The translations under genes and the position numbers were made by a program. A stretch of 64,000 bases of DNA from an uncultured Eubacteriales bacterium (GTDB lineage: Bacteria; Bacillota; Clostridia; Oscillospirales; CAG-272): the NCBI GenBank assembly GCA_934447715.1, contig CAKSER010000004.1, positions 1-64,000 of the forward strand, written 5' to 3'. Under the pieces are notes generated by a model, which saw only the letters and a program-made list of their open reading frames with translations, was not told the origin of the DNA and searched no databases. Below, piece by piece: positions 25,105-33,725 of this stretch. Each line of letters begins with the position of its first letter. Positions within the stretch are counted from its first letter, which is position 1.

Positions 25105-26787
25105 TTACATATTCATTACAATCGGAAGGATCATCGGCTTTCTCTTTGTCCTTCCGTAGATGTATTTTGATATATCCGTCTTTATCTTGTTCTTATACTC
25201 CATCCAGTCGAGCGCTCCGTTTTCGAAACATTCCTCGATTGCATCCTTTGCGATTGTCCTAAGCTCCTCCATAAGCTCCTCGGATTCGCGGACATAGACA
25301 AAGCCTCTTGAAACGATGTCGGGACCCGAGAAGATCATCCTGCTCTGGGCATCAAGCGATGCGACAATGACGATAAGCCCGTCCTGCGCAAGATGGCGTC
25401 TGTCTCTTAAAACGATATTTCCGACATCTCCTACGCCGTAGCCGTCGACCATAACAACCCCGGACGGAACTGTTCCGTTGAATCTGAATGACGAATCGTC
25501 AAGCTCAACAACCTTTCCGACCTCGGAAATAATCGTGTTCTCCTGCGGTATTCCGACCGAGACAGCAAGCTTCTGATTCTGGACAAGGTGGCTGTATTCA
25601 CCATGGACAGGCATGAAGAATTTCGGCTTGGTAAGAGCCATCATCATCTTGAGCTCCTCCTGGCATGCGTGTCCCGAAACATGAACCTCCTGAAGCGAGT
25701 TTCTTATAACCGACGCTCCGCACTTGAACACCTCGTTTATAACATTGTCAACCATCTTTTCGTTTCCGGGAACGGCGCTTGCGCTCAATACAACAATATC
25801 GTCCGGACCGAGCTGAACCTTGTCAAATTCGGAATATGCCATTCTGTAAAGACCGGACATCGGCTCTCCCTGGGTTCCGGTTGTGACGATTGTCACCTTT
25901 TCCTTTGCAAAGCGCTTGGTCTCGTTGATATCGATTATAACTCCGTCCGGAATATCCATATATCCGAGCCTGATTGCGGCATTTACCACATTGAGCATGC
26001 TTCTTCCGGTAATGGCTACCTTTCTTCCGTACTTTATCGACGTGTTGATAACCTGCTGAACGCGGTGGACGTTCGACGAGAAGGTCGCTATGATTATTCT
26101 CTTGTCGGTATTGCTTAAAAATATATTGTCAAGGGCAACTCCGACATTCTTTTCCGACGGAGTATGACCCGGATGCTCTGCATTTGTCGACTCACACATA
26201 AGAAGGAGCACGCCCTCGTTTCCGTACTCGCCGAGTCTTGTGAGGTTTATCATCTCTCCCTCGATCGGGGTGACATCGATCTTGAAATCTCCGGTATGGA
26301 TTACGGTTCCGACCGGCGTTTTGATTGCAAGGCAGCACGCATCCGCTATCGAATGGTTTACACGGATAAACTCAATCGAAAAAACTCCGAGCCTGATCGT
26401 GTCTCCGGCAGAAACGCACCTCAGCTGCGGTTCAAAATCGTAGCTGTGCTCAAGGAATTTGTTTTCGAGAATTCCGAGCGTAAGCTTTGTTCCGTAAATC
26501 GGAACATTTATATTTCTTAAAACATACGGAATCGCTCCGATATGGTCCTCGTGACCGTGTGTAAGAAGTATTCCTCTTATCCTGTCCTGATTCTTTTCAA
26601 GATATGTCGTATCCGGAATTACAAGATCGATTCCGAGCATATCGTCGTCCGGAAATCCGAGTCCGCAGTCTATTACGATTATATCATCCTCATATTCAAT
26701 GGCGGCAATGTTCTTTCCGATCTCATTCAGTCCGCCGAGTATCATTACCTTCAGTTTACTTTTGGCTTTTGATTTTTTTCTTGCCAT
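25105..26787 (-). CDS. rnjA: Ribonuclease J
   Basis: A 560-residue metallo-beta-lactamase/beta-CASP RNase with endonuclease and 5'-3' exonuclease activity, central to mRNA decay and rRNA processing in Firmicutes. The zinc motif THGHEDHIGAIP has His77, His79, Asp81 and His82. HTGDFKID, TNAEHPG, the beta-CASP IIATFSSNVHRVQQ and the later HVSGHACQEE and MPVHGEYSHL complete the set. AAGGAG six bases before the ATG supports the start. A terminator-like hairpin in its upstream region may be part of its control. Confidence 0.94.
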   Translation of the reverse strand: MARKKSKAKSKLKVMILGGLNEIGKNIAAIEYEDDIIVIDCGLGFPDDDMLGIDLVIPDTTYLEKNQDRIRGILLTHGHEDHIGAIPYVLRNINVPIYGTKLTLGILENKFLEHSYDFEPQLRCVSAGDTIRLGVFSIEFIRVNHSIADACCLAIKTPVGTVIHTGDFKIDVTPIEGEMINLTRLGEYGNEGVLLLMCESTNAEHPGHTPSEKNVGVALDNIFLSNTDKRIIIATFSSNVHRVQQVINTSIKYGRKVAITGRSMLNVVNAAIRLGYMDIPDGVIIDINETKRFAKEKVTIVTTGTQGEPMSGLYRMAYSEFDKVQLGPDDIVVLSASAVPGNEKMVDNVINEVFKCGASVIRNSLQEVHVSGHACQEELKMMMALTKPKFFMPVHGEYSHLVQNQKLAVSVGIPQENTIISEVGKVVELDDSSFRFNGTVPSGVVMVDGYGVGDVGNIVLRDRRHLAQDGLIVIVASLDAQSRMIFSGPDIVSRGFVYVRESEELMEELRTIAKDAIEECFENGALDWMEYKNKIKTDISKYIYGRTKRKPMILPIVMNM

Positions 26788-27260
26788 TTCTTTCTCCTTT
26801 TCTTTTTTCTTTCTTACTTACTTTCTGACTCTACCCGGTTCAAAACACGTATGAACCCTTTTCTGACATTTCAAGCCGCGGCATAGATATAGCTATACAT
26901 AAATCATGCATCAAACGCAAAAAAACGCTCAGATACTGAACGTTGTTGATTTTTTAAAATCCCGATCGAAGGACGGACTGCCAAACGCCCCACAGCTACC
27001 CGTATTTTTCCCTTCGGACGATGATTTTTTTCACGAACAACTATACTCATTAAGATTATATTCTAAATTTATTAACAATCATAACAGGATCATATGAACA
27101 GAGCATGAACCGAGAACCATATTTCCCCACAAAATGTGATTCCGGCTTACAAGAGAATATTTCCCGTGCTTTTCGGGCAAAATAGGCGTGTAACAGCTTT
27201 AATGTTCTTTTAAGAACGAAATTCATGAAATACTAAGATTATACGAAAGGGCGGCATACT
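26788..27260. other. 473-base divergent intergenic region between rnjA and a plus-strand gene
   Basis: It contains an A/T-rich stretch with TATAAT on the minus strand at 27060-27055 (no good -35 box), the hairpin at 26919-26944 and a GTTCTTTTAAGAAC palindrome near 27206. No gene or known riboswitch is recognised. Confidence 0.5.
26919..26944 (-). terminator. Terminator-like hairpin in the rnjA leader
   Basis: On the minus strand AACG and CGTT, then TCAG and CTGA, form an eight-pair stem with one mismatch and a TAT loop. Seven T bases follow. It is about 130 bases upstream of the rnjA start, and no minus-strand gene lies close upstream for it to terminate. Confidence 0.55.
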
Positions 27261-27641
27261 ATGTCAGCGCAAAAAAAGCACAATAATATTAAAAACGAAA
27301 AGAATTACAAAAAGCTCGATGCCGACTCGATAAGCGGATCAAAAAGAGCGGACGAGGCAATAAGGGCATACCGCGAGGATTCGTCGCCGCTCGGCAGCTA
27401 CTCCGGTGTCACCTCCGCAATGGGTGGTCCGAAGCGCTCTGCAAGTCCTACAAGGGGCATTCCGAGACATGTTCCATATAATAACGACCCGATAGGCGGT
27501 CTCGGTCCGCAGGACATGATGGATTTTCCCGGAAGAAGCTATCTTCCCGGCACCGGAATTCCGGATGTGCCGTTTTTCGGCGAAGGAACCGTTTATGTAG
27601 CAGAAGACGAGCTGCCGGTTCAGGACGCGGATGATCTTTAA
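27261..27641 (+). CDS. Hypothetical low-complexity protein, 126 residues
   Basis: The first 40 residues are basic and hydrophilic. The rest is rich in Gly, Pro and Ser, with turns such as RGIPRHVPYNNDPIGG and PGTGIPDVPFFGEGT. The tail is acidic (QDADDL). It has no signal peptide, membrane segment or known motif. A weak AAAGGG ribosome binding site lies before the ATG. Base composition resembles the neighbours, and it is the only plausible frame in the interval. A structural or spore-related role is possible, but nothing in the sequence proves it. Confidence 0.55.
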   Translation: MSAQKKHNNIKNEKNYKKLDADSISGSKRADEAIRAYREDSSPLGSYSGVTSAMGGPKRSASPTRGIPRHVPYNNDPIGGLGPQDMMDFPGRSYLPGTGIPDVPFFGEGTVYVAEDELPVQDADDL

Positions 27642-27715
27642 GGCTGCTTCCGGCTGCCGTTAAAGGTTCGGCAGGCTTTGATACAAGCAGACTTTGCCAA
27701 GACCAAAGACAGAAA

Positions 27716-27736
27716 TCCGGGCATCTGCTGCCCGGA
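27716..27736 (+). terminator. Hairpin after the low-complexity protein gene
   Basis: TCCGGGCA and TGCCCGGA form an 8-bp stem with a five-base loop. The T run that follows (TCTGTTTTGA) is short and offset, so termination strength is doubtful. Confidence 0.45.
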
Positions 27737-27816
27737 AAGATCTGTTTTGACTATTTAAGACTGTTTTCATCTAAAAAAGCATGCCTGCCCACATCCGTTC
27801 GGGCTGCGATCAGGAT

Positions 27817-28125
27817 TTATTTAAGGATAAAAAACAGAGCCGAAGCGGCAGCACCGAAGGCAAATCCCAAAGCGAAGGTTATCAGTCTTTCTTTTGCAGA
27901 AGCTGATTTTTTTGTCTTCAGACCTGCGGCATCCGGAAGCACAGTTTCCTCTCTTTTACACTGCAAAAGGCTTGCCTCGACAATTCTGTCCGCCTCGGTC
28001 ATCATCTCATCTCTTCCGTACGGCAGCTGCCTGTCGTCATTTTTCATGATGAAATATGCCTCGTCGAACAGATCGCTTGCAATATTGCGGACAACAACCA
28101 TCTTTTTCTGACATCCCTTAATCAT
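27817..28125 (-). CDS. Hypothetical tail-anchored membrane protein, 102 residues
   Basis: A cytoplasmic helical region (about 1-75) ends in one hydrophobic helix of about 20 residues (ITFALGFAFGAAASALFFIL) at the very C-terminus, an arrangement of tail-anchored proteins. GGGGAGG at good spacing before the ATG supports expression. I do not recognise a family. Similar short proteins with this layout occur in clostridial genomes without assigned function. Confidence 0.65.
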   Translation of the reverse strand: MIKGCQKKMVVVRNIASDLFDEAYFIMKNDDRQLPYGRDEMMTEADRIVEASLLQCKREETVLPDAAGLKTKKSASAKERLITFALGFAFGAAASALFFILK

Positions 28126-28224
28126 TTTTACCTCCCCTTTACGGCATGTTTTTAATTACTTCAAGATCACTTTGCTATATTATTCAGCCGGCAAAGCCCG
28201 GAATATTCAAAAGGAGTTGATTTT

Positions 28225-30516
28225 ATCAAAGCGATAATTATGGCAGGCGGCATGGGCAAGCGCCTAAGACCGCTGACCGACAACACACCGAAGCCGCTTG
28301 TCCCGGTCGGCGGCGTTCCGGTGATAAAGCGTCTTATAGACCTTCTTGAAAAGGAGGGAATCGACGAGGCGGTAATTACAACCGGATATCTTGCAGATAA
28401 GCTCGAAGACTACTGCTCCGGCATTGACACAAAAATCAGGCTCTCCTTTTCAAGAGAAGAAACGCCTCTCGGAACCGCAGGGGGTGTGAAGGAGGCCGCA
28501 AAGCATTTTGCTTCGGGTTCTTCGAATTCCTCGGGCTTTTCCTGCCCTTCGGAGCCGTTTATTGTAATCAGCGGAGATTCGGTTTGTGAAACCGATATAA
28601 GAGGCGCACTGTCCTTTCACAAAAGGTCAAAGGCGGATGCGACAATCGTTTTGACAAAAGCCGACAATCCTCTTGAATACGGAGTAGTCATCTGCGACGA
28701 AAACGGCAGAATTACCGAATTTGTCGAAAAGCCGTCGCTTTCGCACGCATATGCCGTCACGGTAAACACCGGAATATACATTGTAAACCCGAGCCTGCTT
28801 GAAAGGATTCCGGATAATGTAAGCTATGATTTCGGCTCTCAGCTGTTTCCCGATCTGCTTGAAAGAGGCTTTCGCCTTTTCGGCTTTGAGGACGGCGGCT
28901 ATTGGTGCGACATCGGCGATCTTTCGTCCTATTATGAGGCAAACATGCGTTTTTCCGACGGCGAAAATGTCATCGGGAACGGCTGTAAAATCTCTCCGCT
29001 TGCGTCTCTTGACAGCTCGGTGCTGATGGACAATGTCGAAATCGAGGACGGATGCTCGGTTTACCGGTCGGTCATCTGCGAGGGCTGTGTAATCGGAGAG
29101 GGAAGCTCTGTCGGCAAGGGCTGTGTAATAGGTTCCGATTGCGTTATCGGCTCCGGCGCAGTGCTTGAGGACGGTGTTATAATAAAATCCGGCAGCAGAA
29201 TCCCCGACGGGCTGATTATGCGCAGATCGTCGGCTATAGGGAGTGTAAGGCAGGCATCCGAGCTGCTTTTCGATTACGGAATTCGCTTTGAAATGCCGAA
29301 AATGGGCGAACAGTTTCTGTTCAGGCTCGGAATGGCAATTGCCGAAACGATGAAGGCGTTTAATTTAAGCTCCGCAGCCATGATGAACTCGGAGGAGACA
29401 GTCTGCCATCGGCTGATCCGCGGACTGCGCTCGGGAGGGGTCGAATGCTCCTTTCTCGGTGTCGGATTTGAAGCTGCGGCAGCCTCTGCTCCTCGCCTTT
29501 TGGGGGTAGACATCTCTGTTTTTGCCTGCCAAAAGGATGAAATCTTTTCGGTATATCTTTTTGACAGGAACGGTCTTTACCCCTCAAGAGACTTTGAAAG
29601 AAAGCTGATACTTTTTCTTACCGAGGCTGACAAAAACGAAAGCAGCCGGGCTGACGCTGCAGGATATCCGAGTAATATCGGAGAGGTAAAAAGGCTTGAT
29701 TTCCTTGACGAAATCTATCTTCCCGAGCTTATCAGCGTTATAAAGAAGCAGGAATTGCAGCAAAACACTCCGATTGTAACGGTTAACCGTGACAATCTGC
29801 CGTCGCTGTATCTTACGCGTGCGCTGATTGAAGCAGGAATTCCGATCGGCACCGAAGAAGACGGCAGCAAAAGGGTAAAAATGACATTTTCGCTTAGCCC
29901 GGACGGAAAGGATGTGTTTGTATGCGTAAACGACGGCAGCTCCGAGCCGCCGGAGGACTATATCTGCATCGATTTTTATCATGTCATTGCTCTTCTCTGC
30001 CGCGAACTTTGCAACGAGGGCAAGAAATTTTCGCTGCCGGTAACTATTCCGCAGGTGCTTAAAAGCAGGCTTAGTATGCTTAACGGCCAAGAGATACCGA
30101 CCTATTCAAGCTGCCCGTGCGACAAAACAGAGGCCGAGGCAAGAGGGCTGGCTGCCACCCATCCGGAGCTTACCGACGGACTGTTTGCCTCTGCTTTTCT
30201 GATATCGCTGATTGTAAAAAAATCGGCAGAGGGAATTTCGGTAAGCAGGCTACTTTTTGACCTTCCGTCCTTTTTTGTAAGCCGTGATGAGCTCGAAGCG
30301 GACACAATCTCCTCGATTTCAGCAATTTCAAAGGTCGGAACGCCGTCAAAGGAAGGTGTCGCTATCCGCTACAGCGGCGGATTTGTCCGCGCAGTTCCCT
30401 CCGGAAAGGGAATTCGCCTTACCGCCGAGGCTGCATCCGGAGAATACGCGTCCGAGATTCTCGATATATCAAAGAAAAAGCTTTCAGAGCTTCTTAAAAA
30501 TCCGCCCCGAGCCTGA
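28225..30516 (+). CDS. Sugar-phosphate nucleotidyltransferase fused to hexapeptide repeats and a degenerate phosphomannomutase-like domain
   Basis: AAGGAG at 28211-28216 is followed eight bases later by ATC 28225, which would give the usual family N-terminus (M)KAIIMAGGMGKRLRPLT; the first ATG (28240) is 23 bases away and would delete the first strand. I therefore annotate an AUC start. Residues 1-235 form the nucleotidyltransferase fold that activates sugar 1-phosphates. About 240-340 are left-handed beta-helix repeats (GCVIGEGSSVGKGCVIG). The rest resembles phosphomannomutase domains of Mpg1-like proteins, but I see no catalytic phosphoserine loop, so that half may be regulatory. A terminator follows at 30568. 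Confidence 0.8.
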   Translation: MKAIIMAGGMGKRLRPLTDNTPKPLVPVGGVPVIKRLIDLLEKEGIDEAVITTGYLADKLEDYCSGIDTKIRLSFSREETPLGTAGGVKEAAKHFASGSSNSSGFSCPSEPFIVISGDSVCETDIRGALSFHKRSKADATIVLTKADNPLEYGVVICDENGRITEFVEKPSLSHAYAVTVNTGIYIVNPSLLERIPDNVSYDFGSQLFPDLLERGFRLFGFEDGGYWCDIGDLSSYYEANMRFSDGENVIGNGCKISPLASLDSSVLMDNVEIEDGCSVYRSVICEGCVIGEGSSVGKGCVIGSDCVIGSGAVLEDGVIIKSGSRIPDGLIMRRSSAIGSVRQASELLFDYGIRFEMPKMGEQFLFRLGMAIAETMKAFNLSSAAMMNSEETVCHRLIRGLRSGGVECSFLGVGFEAAAASAPRLLGVDISVFACQKDEIFSVYLFDRNGLYPSRDFERKLILFLTEADKNESSRADAAGYPSNIGEVKRLDFLDEIYLPELISVIKKQELQQNTPIVTVNRDNLPSLYLTRALIEAGIPIGTEEDGSKRVKMTFSLSPDGKDVFVCVNDGSSEPPEDYICIDFYHVIALLCRELCNEGKKFSLPVTIPQVLKSRLSMLNGQEIPTYSSCPCDKTEAEARGLAATHPELTDGLFASAFLISLIVKKSAEGISVSRLLFDLPSFFVSRDELEADTISSISAISKVGTPSKEGVAIRYSGGFVRAVPSGKGIRLTAEAASGEYASEILDISKKKLSELLKNPPRA

Positions 30517-30567
30517 AAAGCACGCCGTTTTAGGCTGAGGCTAAGCCTAAGAGCCGCAAAGCTGTAG

Positions 30568-30592
30568 GGGAGCCGTTTTCGGCTCCCTTTTT
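30568..30592 (+). terminator. Intrinsic terminator after the nucleotidyltransferase
   Basis: GGGAGCC and GGCTCCC form a perfect 7-bp stem with a GTTTTC loop, followed by TTTTT. Confidence 0.92.
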
Positions 30593-30648
30593 GTGGGGTC
30601 GACAGGGCTTTTGCGGAAATTGAGCAACCCTGCCGCTTCTTTTCGCCT

Positions 30649-30677
30649 TTAACCCATCAAAACGATGCGCATATAAT
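30649..30677 (+). promoter_or_regulatory. Likely promoter of the C26 hydrolase gene
   Basis: TATAAT at 30672-30677 is a perfect -10 box. TTAACC at 30649-30654 is a weak -35 box at 17-base spacing. Confidence 0.5.
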
Positions 30678-30718
30678 AGACCAAACGCGAAAAAGCACTG
30701 AAAGGGCGATGTGAATTT

Positions 30719-31423
30719 ATGAAAAGACCGTGCATTGCAATAAGCGCGGCATTTGACGAAAGCGGAAAGGCAAAAATAAGCCCCACCTACTTCGGCGCAT
30801 TATACGCAGCAGGTGGGGTCGGTTCGATAGTAGAAAGAGAACCTTCTTCGGTTTTAAGCTATGCAGACGAGTACGACGGCTTTCTTTTTGCCGGTGGAGA
30901 TGACATTCATCCGAAAAGATACGGCAAAGCAATCCTTTTCGATTCGGTCTGTCCCGAGCCCGAAAGAGACGAGTTCGAGCTTGCTCTTCTTTGCGCCGCA
31001 TACAGAACCGGGAAGCCGATTCTCGGCATCTGCCGCGGAATGCAGCTGATAAACGTTTTTTTCGGCGGCACGCTTTTTCAGGACATTAAGTGCCATATGC
31101 AGTCAGAGCCGAAAACCGAGCAGCCGTTTACTGCAAAAATCCTTAAGGATTCCCTCCTTTACTCGATTGTAAAAAAGGACGAGATCAAAATAAACAGCTT
31201 TCATCATCAGGCGGTATCTGCTGTCGGAGGAGGGCTTACAGTCTCTGCAACAGCCCCCGACGGGATCGCCGAAGCAATCGAATTAAAGAATGAATCCGAG
31301 CCGATGTCAAAAAATTCGTCCGGGGGCTTTTTGCTCGGTATACAGTGGCATCCGGAACTGCTTTTTAAAAAAGACAGCTCGGCAATGCAGATTTTTACGG
31401 CGTTTATCCAAGCAGCTCTTTAA
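30719..31423 (+). CDS. Class I glutamine amidotransferase-like hydrolase, peptidase C26 (PuuD-like)
   Basis: A 234-residue cytosolic enzyme. FAGGDDIHPKRYG forms the oxyanion region, ILGICRGMQLIN carries the nucleophile Cys, and IQWHPE the His-Glu pair. The family cleaves gamma-glutamyl bonds, as in gamma-glutamyl-GABA during putrescine breakdown. No other polyamine gene is near, so the substrate is open. Its last 20 bases overlap, tail to tail, the 3' end of spoIIR on the other strand. Confidence 0.87.
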   Translation: MKRPCIAISAAFDESGKAKISPTYFGALYAAGGVGSIVEREPSSVLSYADEYDGFLFAGGDDIHPKRYGKAILFDSVCPEPERDEFELALLCAAYRTGKPILGICRGMQLINVFFGGTLFQDIKCHMQSEPKTEQPFTAKILKDSLLYSIVKKDEIKINSFHHQAVSAVGGGLTVSATAPDGIAEAIELKNESEPMSKNSSGGFLLGIQWHPELLFKKDSSAMQIFTAFIQAAL

Positions 31424-32006
31424 AGAACTCAAGGATCCTGAAGCGCAGGACATATTTCGGATTCTCTGTTTCGGTGAGAACCTTTACCTGATCAAGGGTA
31501 AACCCTGCCTGAACAAGCACCTCATCGGGTCTTGATGCCGAAAGGCAGAGCGGTGGAAAAAGTACGCACCACCAGTTGTGCCCTTCTGCACTTCCGATCG
31601 ATATCCTAAGCGAGCAATACTCTCCGGACGGCAGCCTTACTCCTTCATATTCTCTTTCCGGATAGCTCTCCTTACCGAGCTCTACCGTGCTTCTGTCCTT
31701 TACCCCGTTTGCCTCAAGAATTCTGTCTGAAACCTCTTTTATTTCGTCAAGATGCATTCCGAGTGCCTCTTTTGCCTCATCGACATTGCTGCAATTCTTA
31801 GTTATGCTGCCTACATATTCAAGAACCCCGTCGCGGACAAGGAGCTTAATCTTCTGATCCTCATCGCTGTCTGAATTTGCAAGCACATGAAGACGGATGA
31901 CCTTCTCATAGACTGCCTCCTCGCCTCTTATCGGGAGAACCGGCAGCAAAAATACAAAAGACAGCGTGACAGCTGCGATTATTATAAGTACCTTCTTTGC
32001 TTTCAT
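31404..32006 (-). CDS. spoIIR: Stage II sporulation protein R
   Basis: A 200-residue secreted protein. An N-terminal hydrophobic segment (about 5-25) exports it. VIRLHVLANSDSDEDQKIKLLVRD is the diagnostic SpoIIR signature, and HNWWCVLFPPLC another. In Bacillus the forespore secretes SpoIIR into the intermembrane space, where it triggers SpoIIGA to process pro-sigma-E in the mother cell. Its presence indicates that the organism sporulates or descends from a sporulating line. It would be expected to be under sigma-F; I could not read a convincing promoter. Confidence 0.94.
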   Translation of the reverse strand: MKAKKVLIIIAAVTLSFVFLLPVLPIRGEEAVYEKVIRLHVLANSDSDEDQKIKLLVRDGVLEYVGSITKNCSNVDEAKEALGMHLDEIKEVSDRILEANGVKDRSTVELGKESYPEREYEGVRLPSGEYCSLRISIGSAEGHNWWCVLFPPLCLSASRPDEVLVQAGFTLDQVKVLTETENPKYVLRFRILEFFKELLG

Positions 32007-32100
32007 TTATTAATTTCCGCCTTTCATTTTTTCCTTTTGTTGTAAAACGATTTTCGTCCCACCGCAAAGGATTTATTCATGAAATTCAGAAAAAAGCAGC

Positions 32101-32134
32101 AAAAAAACAGCCCCGAACACCGGAGCTGTTTTTC
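32101..32134. terminator. Bidirectional terminator between the dockerin esterase gene and spoIIR
   Basis: AAAAACAGC and GCTGTTTTT flank a CC/GG inner stem, giving T runs in both directions. It terminates the minus-strand esterase gene ending at 32226. Confidence 0.75.
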
Positions 32135-32225
32135 GTTTCATTTTATTTGGCTTATTTGACACCTCATTTGGCGCCTTTAATGCCGTTTCGCACGGTCACG
32201 CACAGTTTTAAACAAAGCGGATTTT

Positions 32226-33557
32226 TTATTTTCTTTCAACAAAGGAAAGATCATATCCGGCAAGGTATCTGCTGAGCATGACATAGTCCTGCTCCGAAAC
32301 GACCTCATCCTTTTTTACGTCCGCTGCATTTTCGTTTATCTCTACATTCCAGCCGGCAAGATATCTTCCGAGCATAACAGCGTCCTTTTCGTCAACAATT
32401 CTGTCGTCATTGCAGTCTCCCGGCAGATTTTCGTATATTGTAAGCTCGCAGTCGGAATTGAGAATGAACTTACCGCCGTATATTGTCTGCGGAATGGTGA
32501 CAAGGCTGTATACACCATCCTCCATCTTCGGCTTTAGTACAAAGCGCAGTGTCGTTTCCTTTTCGGGATTGTTTAAAACAACTCTCAGCTGACCGTCGCT
32601 TACAACAGTAGCCGAAACATCGTCTCCGCTTGCAGACAGGAACCTCATGATGTTCTTGTTATAGTTTACAAGAGTTTCATACGTCCCTTCAGAGTTGCAT
32701 TTTTCGAATTTCAGCGTCGTGGTGAAGGCTTCTCCCGGCTTTGCCGTCACATCTGTCAGGGTGGCAACCGGCCTTGTCGGTTCTCGGTCGCTCAGCTTAT
32801 ATTTATACAGCCAATCGGTCTCCATAAGATAGCTGACACCCTGATCCCAGACATTATGTGCCAGTCCTATATACTCTGTATAAAATATCTTATTTTCCCC
32901 GTATGCCTTTATGGCATTGACCATATTTCTCGAATTCTGAGGATAGACAATCGTATCCTCGCTTCCATGGAAGACATAGATCGGGATTTTTGAAAGCCTT
33001 CTTGCAGCAGATGTATTATACCATCCGCAAATCGGGCTTCCGGCAGCAAACAGCTCGCCTCTTAAGGACAGGAAATTCCAGGTTCCGTACCCACCGTTCG
33101 AGTATCCCAAAACATAAACGCGGTCACGGTCTACCGGATATTTTCGCAAAATCTCTTCAAGAAGTTTAAAAGTTGCATCTGCCCACTCTCCTGTCCAGCC
33201 TTCTCCCTTCGGAAGCTGAGGAACGACAAAAAACGTCTCATAGGCATTTTCACTTTCTGTATTGCGGAAAAAGCTCGATATTGTATTGAGCTGTGTTTTG
33301 TTGTCGTTTCCGTTCTCTCCCAAACCGTGCAGATAGAGAATAAGCGGATACTTTCTTGTTCCGTCGTAATAGGTGGGGGTTTTAAAGCGGTAAAATAAAG
33401 TCATATCCTCGTTGTAAACATATGCCTGTCTGTCAAAGTCGATCTCCGGTCTTACCGGCTGTATCGAGCTGCCGTATGCAAATGCCGAAACAGTCATTAA
33501 AGCGGCAAAAAACAGAGAGACAATGGCGGTTAAAAGCTTTTTTTGCGTTTTTTTCAA
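32226..33557 (-). CDS. Secreted esterase (alpha/beta hydrolase) with beta-sandwich and C-terminal dockerin-like module
   Basis: TTG 33557 is the start, with GGAGG seven bases before it; the product has 443 residues and a signal peptide ending near SAFA. The hydrolase domain (about 30-260) has LYLHGLGENG, the nucleophile Ser in GYSNGGYG, Asp in HGSEDTIV and His in GLAHNVW, as in PHB-depolymerase/CE1-like feruloyl or acetyl-xylan esterases. A beta-sandwich of about 105 residues follows. The end carries two dockerin-like repeats: PGDCNDDRIVDEKDAVMLGRYLAGW fits the calcium loop, and the second is less canonical (VKKDEVVSEQD). It suggests attachment to a cohesin scaffold on the cell surface. Confidence 0.85.
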   Translation of the reverse strand: MKKTQKKLLTAIVSLFFAALMTVSAFAYGSSIQPVRPEIDFDRQAYVYNEDMTLFYRFKTPTYYDGTRKYPLILYLHGLGENGNDNKTQLNTISSFFRNTESENAYETFFVVPQLPKGEGWTGEWADATFKLLEEILRKYPVDRDRVYVLGYSNGGYGTWNFLSLRGELFAAGSPICGWYNTSAARRLSKIPIYVFHGSEDTIVYPQNSRNMVNAIKAYGENKIFYTEYIGLAHNVWDQGVSYLMETDWLYKYKLSDREPTRPVATLTDVTAKPGEAFTTTLKFEKCNSEGTYETLVNYNKNIMRFLSASGDDVSATVVSDGQLRVVLNNPEKETTLRFVLKPKMEDGVYSLVTIPQTIYGGKFILNSDCELTIYENLPGDCNDDRIVDEKDAVMLGRYLAGWNVEINENAADVKKDEVVSEQDYVMLSRYLAGYDLSFVERK

Positions 33558-33725
33558 TTTGATTCCTCCAAAATATGTTTTACAAGGCAGTTTTAAGCCC
33601 TTTGCGAAAGTAAGGGTGAAAACCTTCATATTAAGCCTTAACTTTTACCGATTATAACCTGTTACAAGGCCAGAACCGGCAGGGTCAGTTAATTTCCGAC
33701 CGATATTTCCGCTTTATATAAAAAG

